Source of the DNA: Tupaia tana
Taxonomy: Eukaryota > Chordata > Mammalia > Scandentia > Tupaiidae
NCBI GenBank assembly: GCA_026018925.1
Contig: JAKSZU010000005.1
Coordinates: 23,546,779-23,610,778, forward strand
Direction of reading: 5' to 3'
Length of the DNA stretch: 64,000 bases
A program made the translations under genes and the position numbers. How positions within the stretch are numbered: the stretch's first letter is position 1; each line of letters opens with the position of its first letter. Shown one piece after another: positions 33,736 through 44,032 of the stretch. The notes beneath the pieces are model-generated. The model worked only from the letters and a program-made list of their open reading frames with translations, did not search any database and was not told the origin of the DNA.

Positions 33736-34014
33736 TTGGAACCAGCAGTTAGCATTAGCAGTTAGGCTATGCATAGCAGTTAGGCTATGTAGGTGGACTC
33801 CCATGAAGACGACTGTGGATCGAGTCCCGGCCCCGGGGGCTTAAACTCACGTCGGGCACGTGTGCATGCATGCCCAAGATCCTGAGAGGAGAATGGAGGA
33901 GAAGGGATTGCAGTGTGGCCATCCCCACTGGAGGGTGATTTCTCGCTTTCTATCTCTCTGTCTCTCTGTCTGTCTTGCTGGCTAGCGCACGCGCCCTATA
34001 GCAAAAACCTCTCG
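33736..34014 (+). mobile_element. SINE type A with duplicated head segment and no A-tail
   Basis: An AGCAGTTAGGCTATG-type segment is repeated in the A-box region (33740-33790). The element ends abruptly after AAAAACCTCTC without a poly(A) tail. Confidence 0.9.
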
Positions 34015-34309
34015 GATTTATGTATTTCTAGAAGAATGCTACACAGAAAAGGAAAACATTTAAGCAAGATTTTGACAGTTAATTCTCAACTTGTTTCCAA
34101 GAAAGAAAAAGTAACAATTTGTAAACTACTGTAGAATGTGAGGTTACATACTGATGCTTGAACTTAGTATAAAGGATCTTAAACTTTGGAAGCCTTAGTC
34201 AGAAATCTATTTTGTGGTGTTTGGATGCTCAATCTGGTAAGTTCAGTGTTGAAGAATTAAGGTATCTTAGTTAATGTTGACTGGTCAATAAAGCTTGTTT
34301 TGTTTGTTC
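34015..34309. other. Single-copy-looking sequence
   Basis: Short AT-rich stretch. Nothing recognised. Confidence 0.35.
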
Positions 34310-34544
34310 TTTAATTTTGCCAAAGAACACATACACTCAGCAGAGACAGAGAGACAAGGGAGCAAGCACCCCCATGGGGTATGGTCATGCTGTAATCCCT
34401 TTTCATCTCTCCCTCCCTCTTCCCACACACATGTGCCTGGAAGGTTTCCTCAGGCAAGTCCCGGAGGCTCTGGGTCGGGCACTCAAACCACACAGTGGGG
34501 CATGTGGGATACAGTTATGTTAACCGGCAGGCCAAGGGCTGGTC
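34310..34544 (-). mobile_element. SINE type D
   Basis: Complement TTGCCAAAGAACACATACACTC to AGGCCAAGGGCTGGTCC. Confidence 0.8.
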
Positions 34545-34590
34545 CTTGTTCTTTTGTTTTTGTCTTTGTTTTTGTTTTGTTTTGTTTTGG

Positions 34591-34594
34591 GGGA

Positions 34595-34642
<48 letters not shown>
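34591..34642 (+). repeat. (GA)n microsatellite
   Basis: About 23 nearly perfect GA units between two SINEs. It is the cause of the Arg/Glu-rich open frames here. Confidence 0.95.
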
Positions 34643-34643
<1 letters not shown>

Positions 34644-34830
34644 GTTTTCAACAAGTCTCACTATAGTGCTATTCTTTCTTTCTGAGACTCCCACTTAGCC
34701 AGGATCACCAGTGCTCGGCAGAGAGCCTGGCCTGTTTAGGCTGACCCAGGAATTGAACCTGGGCCTCTCCTGCTGCCCTTACCACCTGCAGCAGTGCCCT
34801 CCTCCTTGCAGTGCTGTGGCTGGGCCATAA
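34643..34830 (-). mobile_element. SINE type C (diverged)
   Basis: Complement with GGATCACCAGTGCTCGGCAGAG, GACCCAGGAATTGAACCTGGGCC and a decayed head. Confidence 0.6.
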
Positions 34831-35239
34831 ATAAAGCATTTTTGAAGTGACGTGAATTAGGGAATTAATGCAGAATACCAAGTCTTCCTGAGCTGCTCCT
34901 GCAGAAACCTGGCTGTCCTGATGCAGAGTGCACTCTTCAGCGGGAATCTTTCTGGTTGACCCTCAGAGTCCTGAGCTCTAGGCCAGCTTCATTACTGAGC
35001 AGTTCTCAGCCCTTGGGCAGTCTGTTCTATTGCCTAAGATCTGTTCACTCAACTATAAAGCAAAGGAATATAAACCATGTGACCCCTTCCACTTCAGAAC
35101 AAAAGACACCCTGTTCATCCTCCCTCACCATGATTGTGCCAGTAAATACTAGCGGCCACCCTCTTCTTGAAACTCTTCTCTGTAAACATCCAAATGATGA
35201 TTAAAAAAAAAAAGTCCAAGTGATTCCTTACCTAGTTTC
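34831..35239. other. Single-copy-looking sequence, weak MIR trace
   Basis: At about 34960-35070, CTTGGGCAGTCTGTTC..TCAACTATAAAGC is faintly MIR-like. Otherwise nothing recognised. Confidence 0.35.
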
Positions 35240-35365
35240 CTCCCATGTCTTTCTATCATGTTTGCTAATTCTTCTTTTTTAATCTGCCCTTTAAGTATCT
35301 TTCTCCTTAGAGTCCAGTCCTTCTTTCATTTCTCATCCCTTCTCTTTCCATGCTGGAGTTATCTG

Positions 35366-35408
<43 letters not shown>

Positions 35409-35905
35409 GTGCATGTGTGCGTGTGTGTCCTTCTTTCATTTCTCATCCCTTCTCTTTCCATGTGTGTGTGTGTGTGTGTGTCTGTAGCAAATACTAATCT
35501 CTGGCTCTTCCCTTTTTCACAAGTACCAGACTCATTTCTAAGGATCTCTGATACTTTCCACTCATGCATCCTGATGGTCACCTCACATTCAAAATACTCA
35601 AAAACCAAACTCATTGTCACCAGCCTACGTCCTATGAGCATCATCGTCGTTGTGAGGTCCACACGTGAAACTTGGAAGTTTCCTTACTCTCTTACTACTC
35701 CCCGCCCCACAAATCCGTCTGTTCCCAATCCCCTCCTTTCCTTCACCAGTCTCTTACCAATGTATTCCTCCCCACATTCTCAGTGCTACCAGGCTTGTTG
35801 TAACTCTGTCACCTACTGTTCAACTACAGCAGATCCTCTGAATGAACTCCGCCATCATCTCCTTCCCTCCTTGCTTTGCCCTACGATGCACCCTTGTGTC
35901 GATGG
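35240..35905 (+). mobile_element. LINE-2, sense
   Basis: CACTCATGCATCCTGATGGTCACCTC, CAAAAACCAAACTCATTGTCACC, CCAATCCCCTCCTTTCCTTCACCAG and TGTAACTCTGTCACCTACTG follow L2 order. TG repeats interrupt it. The 182-codon frame (35367-35915) reads through TG repeat and L2 and is not a gene. Confidence 0.65.
35317..35480 (+). repeat. TG microsatellite within a 110-bp tandem duplication
   Basis: An exact 36-bp segment (35317-35352) recurs at 35427-35462. Each copy is followed by a (TG)n run (35367-35427 and 35461-35480). Confidence 0.9.
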
Positions 35906-35934
35906 AAAAAAATAACCAACTGTAAAATTAATAA

Positions 35935-36350
35935 TTAATTAATGCGGTTTATTTCCAAGCCAACTGTGAGTGACCTAGGCCCGGAGAAGAGGCATACATG
36001 TACAGAGGTTCCTTTTACTTGTTTTTGAGATTGACAGACAACATTTAGTGAAGAGATTTTCCATTGGTCTGGCCCAAAGAGGCGGGACAGGTAGAAGCAG
36101 GCTTGTAGGTTATAGGTGGGTTCCACAATTGTTAGGTTGGTGATTGGAAGGGAAGATCTGTGTCTTAGTTAAAGAAAGGCTTAATCTACATCTCAAGGAA
36201 AAGGGAAGTTCTGTGTCTTGGGAAGAGATAAGCAGAAGAATCTACTGTTATCAGTTGAAATAAACATCTCAAAGATACTATGCCAGGAACAGGAGGTAGG
36301 AAGAATTCTGTTAATAGAAAATAAATGGTCTGTTAATGTTTGTGGCATGA
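35935..36350 (-). mobile_element. Possible LTR or other old retroelement
   Basis: On the minus strand a GGAAATAAACCGC signal lies near the left edge, after CT-rich and GGGCCTAGGTCAC text that looks like an LTR R/U5 region. No clear ends or target duplication were found, so the call is weak. Confidence 0.3.
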
Positions 36351-36589
36351 CTTCCCCAGTCCCTTTTGAAAAGATTTTGGAAAAATAGGAAAAGTAGTCA
36401 GACTTCTGTCCACACTTGCCATTGTTTACACACTTCGAAAGGGTTGCAGCGGCCCACAGAGCAAACCTGTCTCCTTAGAAGAGCTTCCAAGTGCTTGGTG
36501 GTGGCACGTCTCTGTCCTCATAGCCACCCCTTCCTTTACTCCGTCTGCGCTGGAGCATCCCTCTGTGGAGCCCCTTTCTCTGCCTTCCT

Positions 36590-36770
36590 TTCCTGTTAAG
36601 ATTCAGCTCATCTTTCAAGCATCAAAGCCTCATCGTTTGACAAGGTTCTGCCATGAAAGGTGGTGTTGCCTGTGTGGAATCTTCTCCAAACTTCCCAGCA
36701 AAATTCATCTTTTATCTCTTTGTACCTTGCCCCCTTTAGCTCTTAAGCACTTTTGTTCAAACTGCTAGAG
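36590..36770 (+). mobile_element. LINE-2 3' fragment
   Basis: CTGTTAAGATTCAGCTCATCTTTCAAGC and TTTGTACCTTGCCCCCTTTAG resemble the L2 3' region. Confidence 0.55.
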
Positions 36771-37204
36771 GAACTATCCTACCCTGTTACCATTTATGGA
36801 CCAGTCAGGGTCTTACCAGGGACACAGAAGCCAGGCTAATTATTAAAATGTTGTACCTTAATTCAAGTAACCCACTGCAGAGGTGACAGAGGGAGCCAGA
36901 GAACACTTTGGTGAACCACAGAAAGTTCCTTCACCCCAGGCTGGAAGCACAATGGCAAGGGGCGGGCCGTGCTGTCAGAGCCCCCAGAGCTGGGTCACTC
37001 CAAGCTGCAGGAGCCTTGGTGAGCCTGCCCTGTGGGAACAGGATTCATTGAGTGAATCATGGCCACCTCACCTCCAGGCAGAAGGCTTCTCCCTTATCCC
37101 CACCCGTCTCATCTCTTGCCAGAGCCTCCCACTGGCAGAACCCAGTTGGAAGCCACCAGAAAATTTAGCCTGCGTGAGTTGGCCCCTGTAGGGACGGTGC
37201 AAAA
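36771..37204. other. Unassigned sequence
   Basis: Moderately GC-rich with no recognised repeat. The 102-codon frame (36883-37191) has no domain I recognise and no splice context. Confidence 0.35.
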
Positions 37205-37350
37205 GAGACCAAGCAAGACACAGGTTGTCTCTGTCTCCCTAATGTATTTTGAGCTGCTTAAAAATAAGAACCTTGTCTTATTTGCTTTTGCAACCACAGC
37301 TCCTAGCACCAAGTAAGGTTTAATAAATATTTAGTGAATTGAAATGATTT
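37205..37350 (+). mobile_element. LINE-2/MIR 3' end
   Basis: TTTTGAGCTGCTTAAAAATAAG..CCTTGTCTTATTTGC, then CTCCTAGCACCAAGTAAGGTTTAATAAATATTTAGTGAATTGAA, the typical L2-type terminus. Confidence 0.75.
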
Positions 37351-38043
37351 CCTTCCAAGTCTAAAATTATGTTGTTCTCTACCAGGGCATTGCTTTCATT
37401 TATCATAATGTTGAAACAAAAACATGAAACATTTCCATGAAATTTTTGTCTTTCTAAAAATCATTGATTTTGTGTCTTTATTTACTTAAACCCATACTGC
37501 AGTTCAGTCTCGACCCTGTTCTTTTATTAACATTAAGCCAGTGCTATTTATCAGCTCTGGGTTGGTTTTAAAAACATTTTCCACCAACTGTGCATCAGAT
37601 TAAATACAGGAAGGAGAATTGGAGACATTGATTTAATAAATGCTAACAATGTGAGAGAAAAGGAAAAAAAGCGGTGTTATGGGCAATTTTCATATCACTC
37701 ATCCTAAGTATGCCTTTGAACAGATTCCTTCCCTGGTCTGCAGCCAGTTCCCTGCTCCACCCAGAGCAAACCCAGGACAGTCCCAGCCCAGCCGTGACAG
37801 AGTACGGCAGGCCCATGGGGAAGGCTGGCCCACGGCCCCAGCCTTGCCTCCTCTGGATTAGAATTCCAAAGAGGAAAGGCCGTCACCACAGGAGCGGTAG
37901 CACTGGCACCCACTGTCACATGATGTGCACTTTCATGGGCCTCTCTGGCCTGTGAGTCATCTTCCAGCCTCACTCCCTAGAGGTACCTGGCCCCTGCAAA
38001 ATCCTGTAGACCTCATTGGTCAGAAGTAAGGTTGCAACTCCAA
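37351..38043. other. Repeat-free block
   Basis: The AT-rich part at 37480-37680 (CATTAAGCCAGTGC, AGATTAAATACAGG, GATTTAATAAATGC) might be conserved noncoding sequence. No gene seen. Confidence 0.35.
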
Positions 38044-38119
38044 AGGTGTTGTGACATGTGGTCCCGCAACCCGGGGGAATCTTAGAGAACATCCTAAGGT
38101 CTTTGTTTCCGCACAAGGA

Positions 38120-38312
38120 ATCTAGGTGGTCACCACGGGTCCTTGTCTGGCCAATGAACTTCTCTGTTTCTGTTCAACTTTGGTGGGTGTGCCAAATGCT
38201 GAAGGGCAGGGAAAGTCCGTTGGTGATGGCGGGCCAGGTGTGGACAACAGAAAAGTTCCTGCTGGCGGGAATGTTTCCGCCATGTTTCTTTTCCCTTCCC
38301 CCAGACCTTACA
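38120..38312 (-). mobile_element. LTR fragment of the same family as the ERV at 60.8 kb
   Basis: GGTCCTTGTCTGGCCAATGAAC, TTCTGTTCAACTTTGG and TTCCGCCATGTTTCTTTTCCC match the U3 part of the LTRs at 60767 and 62550. The U3 edge (..CAGACCTTACA) is kept. The R/U5 half is not recognisable. Confidence 0.8.
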
Positions 38313-38445
38313 GTTATTACTGTCCATATTCATGAATTTGTTTGCTTTTCTTCTCTTTGTCTCCTACAATCTATAATTTGTATTTTTTTTTTCTGAGTCC
38401 CTTATTAGCTTATCTTAGACTTGAATTTTAAAAATCATATATTGG

Positions 38446-38615
38446 TGGGGCCAGTAGGTGGCGTGGTGGTTAAGGTGTTGGACTCCCACATGGTCCACCA
38501 CAGTTAGAGTCTCAGACCTGGTGGCTTGCTTTCTCACTTTTCCTCCCTCTCTCTGGACACATTTTTTAAAATAATAAGAATGATAAATAAAATTATATAA
38601 TTTTTTAAAAAAGAA
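38446..38615 (+). mobile_element. SINE type B; CTCF-like head; target duplication
   Basis: CCAGTAGGTGGC at 38451-38462. AAATCATATATTGG precedes it and AAATCATATGTTGA follows it. Confidence 0.92.
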
Positions 38616-38822
38616 GTATTCAAAAATAAAAAAAAATTTAAATCATATGTTGATATATACTATGGAAAACTATTCAGCCATCATGAAGAATGAAATCCTG
38701 TCATTCAGAGTTAAATGGGTGCGGCTAGAGCATGTTATGTTAAGTGAAATGAGCTGGGTACAAAAAGAGAAGAAGCACATGTTCTTCCTCCTATGTGGAA
38801 ATTTAAAAAAATGACTTCATAA

Positions 38823-38985
38823 GGGGCCAGCAGGTGGCATGGTGGTTAAAGTGCTGGACTCCCACATGGCCAACTGTGGTTCAAGTCCTGGATGTAGTGG
38901 CTTGCTTTCTCACTTTCTCTGTCTCTCTCTCTGGTCAAATTAAAGAATAATAATAATAATAAACCTAAATAAATAATTATTTAAA
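38823..38985 (+). mobile_element. SINE type B in L1; CTCF-like head
   Basis: CCAGCAGGTGGC at 38827-38838. AAAAAATGACTTCATA is duplicated on both sides (38807-38822 and about 38985-39000). Confidence 0.95.
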
Positions 38986-39118
38986 AAATGACTTCATAGA
39001 AGTAGAAAGATGAAAAATGTCTACTAGAAACTGGGAAGGTTGGGGGTCAATGGAGGTGAAGAATAGTGGATGTCGATTAGTAAAAATAAAAATGGAGATG
39101 GATAAGAGGAAAAATTTC

Positions 39119-39385
39119 TTTATTTTTTTTTTTTTTTAGAGATTTTTGCTACAGGGCGCATGTGCTCGCCAGAAAGATAAAGAGAGACAGAGAGATGAGA
39201 GCAAGAAATCACCTCCCGGGGGGATGGCCCTGCTGTAGTCCCTTCTCCTCCATTCTCCTCTTGGGATCTTGAGCACGCACACACATGCACCCGGTATGAG
39301 TTTAAGCCACTGGGTCTGGGACTCGAACCGTGGTCGACTACATGGGAGTCCAGTGACATAGCCATTATGCCAACTGCTGGTCCCA
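39119..39385 (-). mobile_element. SINE type A in L1
   Basis: AGGAAAAATTTCT flanks both sides (about 39106 and 39388). The body is nearly intact. Confidence 0.95.
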
Positions 39386-39420
39386 GGAGGAAAAATTTCT
39401 AGTGTTATAAAATACAATAG

Positions 39421-39590
39421 TGGGGCCAGCAGGTGGCATGGTGGTTGAGGCACTGGACTCCCACACAGCTGACCATGATTTGAGTCCTGGACCTGGTGAC
39501 TTGCTTTCTATCTCTTTCTGTCTCTCCTCTGGTTATACACATGTCCTATTGCAAATTAAATAATAAGAAGAAATAATCATTTTTAAAAAT
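39421..39590 (+). mobile_element. SINE type B/A intermediate in L1; CTCF-like head
   Basis: CCAGCAGGTGGC at 39426-39437. The pyrimidine part ends CACATGTCCTATTGCAAATT, a type A trait. AAAATACAATAG and AAAATGCAATAG flank it. Confidence 0.95.
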
Positions 39591-39765
39591 GCAATAGTTT
39601 GAATAGATCATAGTGAACAACAACTTGCTGTATATCTCAGAGTAACTAAAAAGAGGATTTTGATTTTTCTCAGCCTGAAGTTATAACCATTGGTTGAGAT
39701 GATAGGTAGATGAATTACCCAGATTTAATCATTACACACTGTATTCTTGTATTGAAAAATCCACT

Positions 39766-40034
39766 GGGGGCTGGCTCCATGGCTGATAGTTAAGACAACT
39801 GGATCCCACATAACTAACTACGTAGTCTGAGTCCCAGATCCAGCAGCTTGAGAAATATGCCATACGCACATGTGTGCATGCCCAAAATCCCAGGAAGGAG
39901 AAGTGGAGAAGGGATGGCAGCATGATCATTCCCTATAGAGGGTGTTTTCTTCTCTCCCTCTCACTGTCTCTCTGTCTCTCTCTTTTGAATGTATGCACCC
40001 TCTAGCACAACCACAAAAAAGAATTTTAAAAAAT
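39766..40034 (+). mobile_element. SINE type D in L1
   Basis: GGGGGCTGGCTCCATGGCTGATAG head, GTCTGAGTCCCAGATCC B box, ATGCCATACGCACATGTG body. Confidence 0.88.
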
Positions 40035-40271
40035 TTACATTGTATCATACAAATATGTGCAACTATTATATGTGAAACACATTTTTAAATTTAAAGATCA
40101 TATATTTTAATTTTGATTAATTAAAATTAATTAATCAATTTTCTGAGTCCTAGACAATGTCCAGGGTCTGCTTTGTATTTCTTTCTTTCTTTCTCTTTTC
40201 TTTTTTCCCAGCACATATGCCTTTCACATCAATACAGAAGCTCTCACTTCAGAATCTTTCAACCTCACTCT

Positions 40272-40528
40272 CTTTAAAAAGTTTATTTATTTTATGAAAA
40301 AGAGACAGAGAGAGAGAAAATAAAAACAACAACAAAACAAAACCACAAGCACCCTCAACTGGGTTTCATGCCATGATCCTCTCCCCAGCTCTCTCAGCCA
40401 GCCAGGATCATGGGCATGCACACACATATACCTGGTGTGTACAGCTCAACCCGGGAACAAAACCCCCACCTTCCATACGGCCTCCAGCATTGTGCTACCA
40501 CTGTGCTGCAGAACTAGACCATCCCACT
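40272..40528 (-). mobile_element. SINE type C
   Basis: AAAGTTTATTTATTTTATG tail complement, GCCAGCCAGGATCATGGGCATGC body, AACCCGGGAACAAAACCCC box, ending TGTGCTGCAGAACTAGACC. Confidence 0.78.
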
Positions 40529-41865
40529 TACTTCGACTTCAGTGCATGAACAGATTGTCTCAATTCAAAAGAATGTTGAATTTATCCATCCATGCCTGGC
40601 AGTAACTTCTGCATATAGACAGAATTCTGGGGCTTTTGAGATCATCCTCTCATTGAACTCCTGGCTAGAGCAGTGGTCTCCTCTGTCATGGACACTGTCA
40701 TCAATATAGTTCTCAAGTTGAACCCAAATAATGACATTCTCCAATCTTTCTTCCTTCCCTTTTCTTTCATTCTTCTTTATTTTTCCCCATTAAAAAGACT
40801 TTCTAAATCTGCAGAAAATGAATTTTAATTTACTTCTGCAGCTTAGATTACTGAGTTCTTAATTAAAGCTAAATGCTATACTAGTTGTTTGACATTAATT
40901 TTATCTTCTTCTCACAGTAATCCTGAAGGGCCAGTTATTGACAGTATTTTATGAAGAAATTGAGAATGAGAGATTAATTTGCCCAGATTCACAGAGCTAG
41001 AAAAAAGGAAAGCTAGAATTCAGTCTTAAGGTCTGGCTGATTTTAGACCTGTTTCCTATACAATGTAACTACATTATGTTATTCACTGTACAGAGCTAAG
41101 CACTATTCTACTTTAGATATGTATAATCAGCTGGTGGCTATACCAATGGGAGTTCAGAAAAAATAACTAATTTCAGAGACAATCACTAATTAATATTGGC
41201 ATAAATAATTTACTAAAAAATCCTATCTTGGGGAAGTTTAAAAATAGCATGGCTTTCACTGTGCTGATAAGTAGTTAAAGAAAGACATCAAACTTTATTT
41301 TTCCCAGTAAGAATAAAAATAACTTTTTCGTTATTTAATGTAATGTTTAACAGTTTTAGTAGGCGTAGCATAGCCATAGACTATAATTGGATAAATCTTA
41401 CTGAATCCTACAATTTCTTAAATAGAGAATCCATTTTTACTCTGAATACTAGAAACCCCAAAAAGCTGTTGACCATGAAGGAAGAGGAAGAGAGAAACTA
41501 AGAGAAGGCGGATGTTTGAAGAGAATAATTATCTGTAGAGGGACATATGTTTTTAGATTCAATGAATTCATCTTTTATGAAGTGGAAATCCTGGCCAAAC
41601 CACATAAATGGACTTGAACTGACTGCCAGATAAGGAGCGTTTCAGAACTAAACGGGCGCCAGTACAGCCTGCAGGATAGGTTTCCCGAAGTATTCCGATA
41701 AAGACAAAATACTTCAAGATGCTGGAGGTGCATCGGTGATAGGAGGTTTTCTTCAGAGAACACCAATTACTGAAATGGGGGGGGGGGATTTGTAACAGGA
41801 AATGAGGAAGCCAAATGGGCTTGTTGTTGATCAGGCTGCATATGTTTTCTTTTCTTTTAAAACTT
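40529..41865. other. Long SINE-free single-copy block
   Basis: 1.3 kb with only a MIR inside. AT-rich, with a 9-G run near 41778-41787. No gene recognised. Confidence 0.45.
40893..41085 (-). mobile_element. MIR SINE, antisense
   Basis: CTCACAGTAATCCTGAAGGGCC..ATGAAGAAATTGAGAATGAGAGATTAATTTGCCCAGATTCACAGAGCTAG matches the MIR core complement. Confidence 0.8.
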
Positions 41866-42033
41866 TTTTTTAAGAATTATTTTATTTAACTTTATTTATT
41901 TATTTTACCAGAGAGGGGTAGAGTGAGAGAAAGAGAGAGAAAGTGAGAAAGCAAGCTACCAACTCCAGGACTTGAACCATGGTCAGCCACGTGGGAGTCT
42001 AGTGCCCTAGCCACCACGCCACCTGCTGGACCC
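41866..42033 (-). mobile_element. SINE type B; CTCF-like head
   Basis: GCCACCTGCTGG at 42018-42029. It forms a direct tandem with the next type B copy, and the pair is bounded by GGCTGCATATG and GGATGCATATG. Confidence 0.92.
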
Positions 42034-42043
42034 TAAAACCTTT

Positions 42044-42223
42044 TTTTTTTTAAGATTGTTTTATTTAACTTTATTTATTTATTTTCATTTGACCAGAGAG
42101 GGAGAAAGCGAGAGTGAGAGAGAGAGGGAAAACAAGAAAGCAAGCCTCCAGGTCCAGGACTTGAACCACAGTCATCCATGCGGGAGTCCAGCGCCCTTAA
42201 CCACCATGCCACTTACTGGCCCT
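42044..42223 (-). mobile_element. SINE type B
   Basis: TAAGATTGTTTTATTTAAC tail complement, GACCAGAGAGGGAGAAAGCG, head ATGCCACTTACTGGCCC. Confidence 0.92.
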
Positions 42224-42361
42224 AGGATGCATATGCTTTCAACTATGTGATATACCAATTACCAGTTTGTTTTTTGCTGGGGACTGCATCGTTGCACAAA
42301 GAGCCAGATCTTTGGTTAAACACAAGAAAAAGACCAATGTGGAATAGAACATCCACAGTGT

Positions 42362-42600
42362 AAAAGGTGGTGTGGAGTTAAAGGTGCTAGATCTCACATG
42401 GTCAAGTGCATGGTTCAAGTCCCAGACCTGGTGGCTTGAAAATCATGCTGGGTCCTTGTGCATGTATGCCCAAGTTCCTGAGAATTTGGAGAAGGCATTG
42501 TAGTGTGGCCATCTCCCCTGGAAAGGTGCTTTCTCACTTCCCTCTCTCTCTTTCTGCCTGTTTCTCTCTGGCAAGCACACACTCTATAGCAAAAACAAAA
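42362..42600 (+). mobile_element. SINE type D
   Basis: GTGGTGTGGAGTTAAAGGTGC head, GGTTCAAGTCCCAGACC, body ATCATGCTGGGTCCTTG, end CTCTATAGCAAAAACAAAACC. Confidence 0.85.
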
Positions 42601-43056
42601 CCATTGTCTGTTACCTGTGGCACCAAAAGGATCCCCTCACCTCAAGGAGGCACTTAATTCAGAGGAAACAAGCAGATGTTTATGTGATAAAATAAGAGTT
42701 TATCTTAAGGAAAATATGCTCTAATTTGTGAAATTTTAATTTCCTAACCCCCTAGAGTGCGTGAACCAAAACACAGAGAATCGACATGCAGTAACACCAA
42801 GCGTAGTAGGTTAGGGTTTGCATGACTGGCACTTGTCTCCCACCTGCCCTAGCATCTCATCCCTGCCCACTTCATTTCATTTTGGATACTCCTTGTATCA
42901 GGATGTTAGGGAGTTGGTGTATTTGTTACTATGATTATTTCAAAAAACTTTCCATATATTCCTCATAAAAGACTTATTAAAGAAAGCAAATTATTTCCTG
43001 GGATTTGGTACTCAAGAGGCAATCAAGCAGAGATAAACAAGGTCTAAAATACTGTT
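42601..43056. other. Single-copy-looking sequence
   Basis: Nothing recognised. Confidence 0.4.
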
Positions 43057-43232
43057 CCTTGGGCTGGCAGATGACGTGGTGGTTAAGGGTGCTGGACTCC
43101 CACATGGCCGACTGCGGGTTCCAGTCCTGGACCTGGTGGCTTCCTTTCTCACTTTCCCTCTCTCTCTCATTCTATCCCTCTCTGGTCAAATTAAAATAAA
43201 TAAATAAAAATAAATAAAGTTAAATAAAATAA
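43057..43232 (+). mobile_element. SINE type B
   Basis: GGGCTGGCAGATGACGTGGTGG head, GGTTCCAGTCCTGGACC, ending GGTCAAATTAAAATAAATAAA. Confidence 0.92.
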
Positions 43233-43249
43233 TTAAAATACTGATCCTC

Positions 43250-43420
43250 AGACGAGCCAGTGGCATGGTGGTTAAGGTGACTAGATTGTTCATAGCTGAC
43301 TGTGCCATGGACCTGGAGGCTTGAAAAACATGCTGGGTGCATGTGTGAGCATGCCCAAATCCCAAAAGAAGGAAGAACTGATGGAAAAGGAACTGCAACA
43401 TGACCATGCCCCATCGGGGT
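43250..43420 (+). mobile_element. SINE type D, 3' part missing
   Basis: GAGCCAGTGGCATGGTGG head and AACATGCTGGGTGCATG body. It stops at CCCCATCGGGGTCCCTC, with no pyrimidine part. Confidence 0.8.
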
Positions 43421-43631
43421 CCCTCAAAGACAAAGACAAATTTAATTTTCTGGTTTTACTGCTTGAACAAACTTTTACTGAGTATCTACTCTCTGCAAAT
43501 CTCTGTGCTGTGTCCTGATGATTCACACCGTGGTTCCATTAACCAGAGGTTCCTTTTTAAAAGTTTCCTGGATGGTCATTTTGAATGTGATATTGAAAGA
43601 TCTTGACTATGTCCTTTTTTGTTTTTAGTTT

Positions 43632-43871
43632 GTTTTTTATTTTTAATGTCCTAGAGGGTACATGCATTCTCCAGAGAGAGAGAGGGACAATGAGAAATCA
43701 TTGCCTGGGGGGATGGCCACACCACATTCCTGTCTCCATTCTTCTTTCAGGAATTTGGGCACACACACATAACAGGCCTGGTGTGTTTTTCAAGACGCTG
43801 AGTCTGGGACTCAAATCATAAGGTTCGCCATGTGGGATCCACCTGCCTTAACCATCATGCTACAGGTAGCC
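43632..43871 (-). mobile_element. SINE type D
   Basis: Complement CTAGAGGGTACATGCATTCTCC to CATCATGCTACAGGTAGCC. Confidence 0.82.
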
Positions 43872-44032
43872 ACTATGTTTAGTTTTAAGATGCTTCCTGT
43901 TTGAATACTCAGGGATGCGACTTTTCATGTGTATGAATATCACATGTATATTATGTATTTTACATGTATGTAATGTGTGTTCCATATTATGGAACATACA
44001 CTGAAGATAGCTGGTAGGTGTGGGCACTTTTT

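Larger units (their letters stand above)
38640..40110 (+). mobile_element. LINE-1 3' end carrying four SINE insertions
   Basis: ATACTATGGAAAACTATTCAGCCATC, GTTATGTTAAGTGAAATGAGC, ACTTGCTGTATATCTCAGAG and TTAATCATTACACACTGTATTC match the L1 ORF2 end and 3' UTR. Three insertions duplicate L1 bases, which dates them after the L1. Confidence 0.88.

Noticed and set aside
35367-35915. 182-codon open frame with Cys/Val repeats
   Set aside because: The repeat comes from a TG microsatellite and the rest is L2 sequence.
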